From positions 1 to 9,419 of the forward strand of contig JBKHBQ010000155.1 in NCBI GenBank assembly GCA_046542305.1: DNA of 9,419 nt, written 5' to 3'. Position 1 is the stretch's first letter, and each line of letters starts with the position of its first letter. The position numbers and the translations under genes were made by a program. Of this stretch, positions 8,050 to 9,419 are shown in pieces. The notes under the pieces were generated by a model, which did not search any database, had not been told where the DNA came from, and saw only the letters and a list, made by a program, of their open reading frames with translations. Source of the stretch: JBKHBQ01 sp046542305 (GTDB lineage Bacteria > Bacteroidota > Bacteroidia > Bacteroidales > 4484-276).

Positions 8050-9042
8050 ATGGCAGATTTGAGCACTACCTATATGGGTTTTAAACTAAAAAACCCGATT
8101 ATTGCCGGAAGTTCCGGGTTGAATAAATCCGTTGACAACCTGATCAAACTCGAAAAGAACGGAGCTGCGGCCATCGTACTGAAGTCGCTTTTCGAGGAAC
8201 AGATTATGCATGAGGTCAACAAAACCTTCAACCATCCGGAAGCACAGCACAATTATGCCTATCCCGAAGCCGAGGATTACATAGGCAATTATACCCGGGA
8301 AAAGGACGTGAGCGAATACCTGAGGTTGATCGAAGAAGGGAAAAAGGCTGTTACAATTCCACTGATCGCCAGCATTAACTGTGTTTCGTCATCGGAATGG
8401 ATCAGCTTTGCCAAAAGGATCGAAGATGCCGGTGCCGATGGTCTGGAACTGAATATTTTTATCCTGCCCTCCGATACCAAGCGCGATTCGGTACAAAACG
8501 AGGATGTATATTTCGAGGTGGTCATGGAGGTGATGCGGCAGGTGTCGATCCCCGTGGCGATTAAGATCAGCCATTATTTTTCGAGCCTGGCCAAAACGGC
8601 ACTCAAACTTTCCTGGACCGGGATTTCGGGCATGGTTCTGTTCAACAGGTTTTTCTCGCCCGATATCGACATCGATAAATTTGAAGTGACCAGCTCCAAT
8701 GTGTTCAGTACAAAAGACGAACTGCCGATGTCGCTGCGCTGGGTAGCCATGCTGAGCGACCGCCTGCACTGCGATATTGCCGCTTCAACCGGTGTGCACG
8801 ATGGCGAAGCCATGATTAAGCAACTGCTGGCCGGCGCCAAAGCGGTTCAGGTAGCAACTACACTCTATAAAAACGGTTTTGAAGTGATTGGCCAGATGAC
8901 CGACTTTATGGACAAATGGATGATCAAGCACAATTTTAAAACTACCGAAGACTTTATCGGGAAACTCAGCCTCAAATCCGCCGACAACCCCGCCGCCTAC
9001 GAACGTGTGCAGTTTATGAAACATTTTGCAGGTATCGAGTAG
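8050..9042 (+). CDS. Dihydroorotate dehydrogenase-like FMN protein (catalytic cysteine not conserved)
   Basis: This 330-residue protein has the TIM-barrel plan of class 1 dihydroorotate dehydrogenases. It opens with LSTTYMGFKLKNPIIAGSSG, typical of the first strand. Framework residues expected around FMN are present: K45-S46 (VLKSL), N110 (SIN), N135 (GLELN), K172 (VAIKIS), N199 (LFN), and the phosphate-binding glycines in ASTGVHDG (245-252) and GAKAVQVAT (262-270). In class 1A enzymes the motif after the strand is NxSCP, with the cysteine as catalytic base. Here it reads NIFILP, so by hand alignment cysteine is replaced by I138. No electron-transfer subunit gene is adjacent and no pyrimidine gene is in the window. 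I therefore infer an FMN oxidoreductase of another, unknown substrate and give no pyrD symbol. The start follows an AT-rich leader with its own promoter-like box. Confidence 0.88.
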   Translation: MADLSTTYMGFKLKNPIIAGSSGLNKSVDNLIKLEKNGAAAIVLKSLFEEQIMHEVNKTFNHPEAQHNYAYPEAEDYIGNYTREKDVSEYLRLIEEGKKAVTIPLIASINCVSSSEWISFAKRIEDAGADGLELNIFILPSDTKRDSVQNEDVYFEVVMEVMRQVSIPVAIKISHYFSSLAKTALKLSWTGISGMVLFNRFFSPDIDIDKFEVTSSNVFSTKDELPMSLRWVAMLSDRLHCDIAASTGVHDGEAMIKQLLAGAKAVQVATTLYKNGFEVIGQMTDFMDKWMIKHNFKTTEDFIGKLSLKSADNPAAYERVQFMKHFAGIE

Positions 9043-9123
9043 GGGAGTGGGAAAAGAAAAAAGAAAAACGAAAAAAAGAAAAAGGTAAAAGGGAAAGAGA
9101 AAAGGAAAACAGGGTAAAGAAAA
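9042..9123 (+). repeat. Low-complexity purine tract after the flavoprotein stop codon
   Basis: From the last base of the stop codon, 82 bases contain only five pyrimidines (9048, 9069, 9086, 9110, 9115). The rest are runs of A broken by one to four G. It lies in the 3' untranslated region of the flavoprotein transcript. The sequence is simple enough to have grown by slippage. A role in RNA stability or DNA bending is possible but not shown. Confidence 0.8.
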
Positions 9124-9326
9124 TTTAGCAAATATTCAGAAACAGGACATTTGTACAAGCCTGACGGGTTTTTTGCCTAAGGTCTTCCTCGCGCTGAAGG
9201 CGGGCGAGATGACGGGAAACCAGTCAGGTTTTTTTTGCGGTTTTTTAGTTTGGTAATCAAGAATCAAGGCATCAATCTGCACCTGCCGGATTTATTCTCC
9301 CATCTATCCGATATCTTTTCCCACTC
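9045..9326. repeat. 13-base inverted repeat bracketing the intergenic structure
   Basis: GAGTGGGAAAAGA at 9045-9057 is the exact reverse complement of TCTTTTCCCACTC at 9314-9326. The arms lie outside the large hairpin. One arm opens the purine tract and the other lies in a pyrimidine-rich stretch, so part of the match may reflect low complexity. The GAGTGGG core is less trivial. Confidence 0.5.
9157..9246 (+). terminator. Long imperfect hairpin with downstream T runs, candidate terminator of the flavoprotein gene
   Basis: Bases 9157-9165 (AAGCCTGAC) pair with 9223-9231 (GTCAGGTTT), with one G-T pair. After a single mismatch (9166/9222), bases 9167-9175 pair with 9213-9221, including three G-T pairs. 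The interior carries a second small stem, CTCGC (9188-9192) with GCGAG (9204-9208). Eight T follow from 9229, then GCGG and six more T to 9246. The shape fits an intrinsic terminator about 115 bases after the stop codon, but the hairpin is longer than typical and could be a structured RNA element. Pairing is read by eye, without energy calculation. Confidence 0.6.
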
Positions 9327-9355
9327 ACCACTGAATTTCCAGTCAAACTTCTGAT

Positions 9356-9419
9356 AACTTTCCATTTCTTTTGCCAAACAACTTTCTCTTTTCTTTTGTC
9401 AAATAACTTTTCCTGTTTT
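9356..9419. repeat. Tandem repeat of 24-25 base units, truncated by window end
   Basis: Three successive units begin with AACTTT, at 9356, 9380 and 9405. The first two (24 and 25 bases) share the plan AACTTTC, a T/C-rich middle, CTTTTG, then CCAAAC or TCAAAT. The third is cut off after 15 bases. All units are pyrimidine-rich on the + strand. Units differ at several positions and spacers are absent, so this is not a CRISPR array. Confidence 0.65.

Larger units (their letters stand above)
9043..9419. other. Non-coding, repeat-rich and structured region
   Basis: These 377 bases hold no supported gene on either strand. They hold a purine tract (9042-9123), a large hairpin with T runs (9157-9246), a weakly structured stretch (9247-9313), the second arm of a 13-base inverted repeat (9314-9326), and a pyrimidine-rich tandem repeat (9356-9419) that continues past the window. 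Confidence 0.7.

Noticed and set aside
9276..9418. Minus-strand open frames reading in from the right edge
   Set aside because: Two frames are open for 24-46 codons, but they run through the tandem repeat, show Lys-rich low-complexity peptides and end in different places. Nothing indicates a real gene end.
9356..9419. CRISPR array
   Set aside because: The units are contiguous, degenerate and without unique spacers, and no cas gene is in the window.

Overview
The window reads as ordinary chromosomal DNA from a member of the Bacteroidota, probably a Bacteroidales or Marinilabiliales relative. The basis is threefold: three intergenic copies of the TAnnTTTG promoter -7 element of that phylum (two of them exactly TATCTTTG), a signal-peptide/TPR/histidine-kinase protein of a type common there, and a lipoprotein of a Bacteroidota-type unknown family. 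Placement below phylum is inference. No phage, transposase, CRISPR, tRNA or rRNA gene is visible.

Layout: all recognisable genes are on the + strand. Bases 2-70 hold the last 22 codons of an unidentified gene. A promoter at about 97-130 then drives an orphan sensor histidine kinase with a periplasmic TPR array (168-2603). Its end overlaps the start of a HAD/beta-phosphoglucomutase-like hydrolase gene (2590-3240) by 14 bases, so the two are probably translationally coupled. A second promoter at 3297-3304 precedes a large exported protein of 1151 residues (3341-6796). It joins an N-terminal class I glutamine-amidotransferase-like/ThuA-like domain to an (alpha/alpha)6 glycoside hydrolase of the glycogen-debranching/amylo-alpha-1,6-glucosidase type. 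After 49 bases comes a lipoprotein with a TPR-like C-terminus (6846-7856), probably in the same transcript. A third promoter (7995-8002) precedes a dihydroorotate-dehydrogenase-like flavoprotein (8050-9042) that keeps the FMN-binding framework but lacks the catalytic cysteine of true class 1A enzymes.

The last 377 bases (9043-9419) hold no convincing gene but are highly structured. They contain an almost pure purine tract directly after the stop codon, a long imperfect hairpin followed by T runs (9157-9246), a 13-base inverted repeat spanning the region, and a 24-25 base tandem repeat cut off by the window edge.

The genes do not form one obvious pathway. The glycoside hydrolase and its lipoprotein neighbour look like an envelope-located glycan-handling pair, and the HAD enzyme could act on sugar phosphates in the cytoplasm, but a functional link is inference. 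I did not find a clear undescribed system. The best leads are the amidotransferase-like/glycosidase fusion, the divergent flavoprotein and the structured 3' intergenic region.
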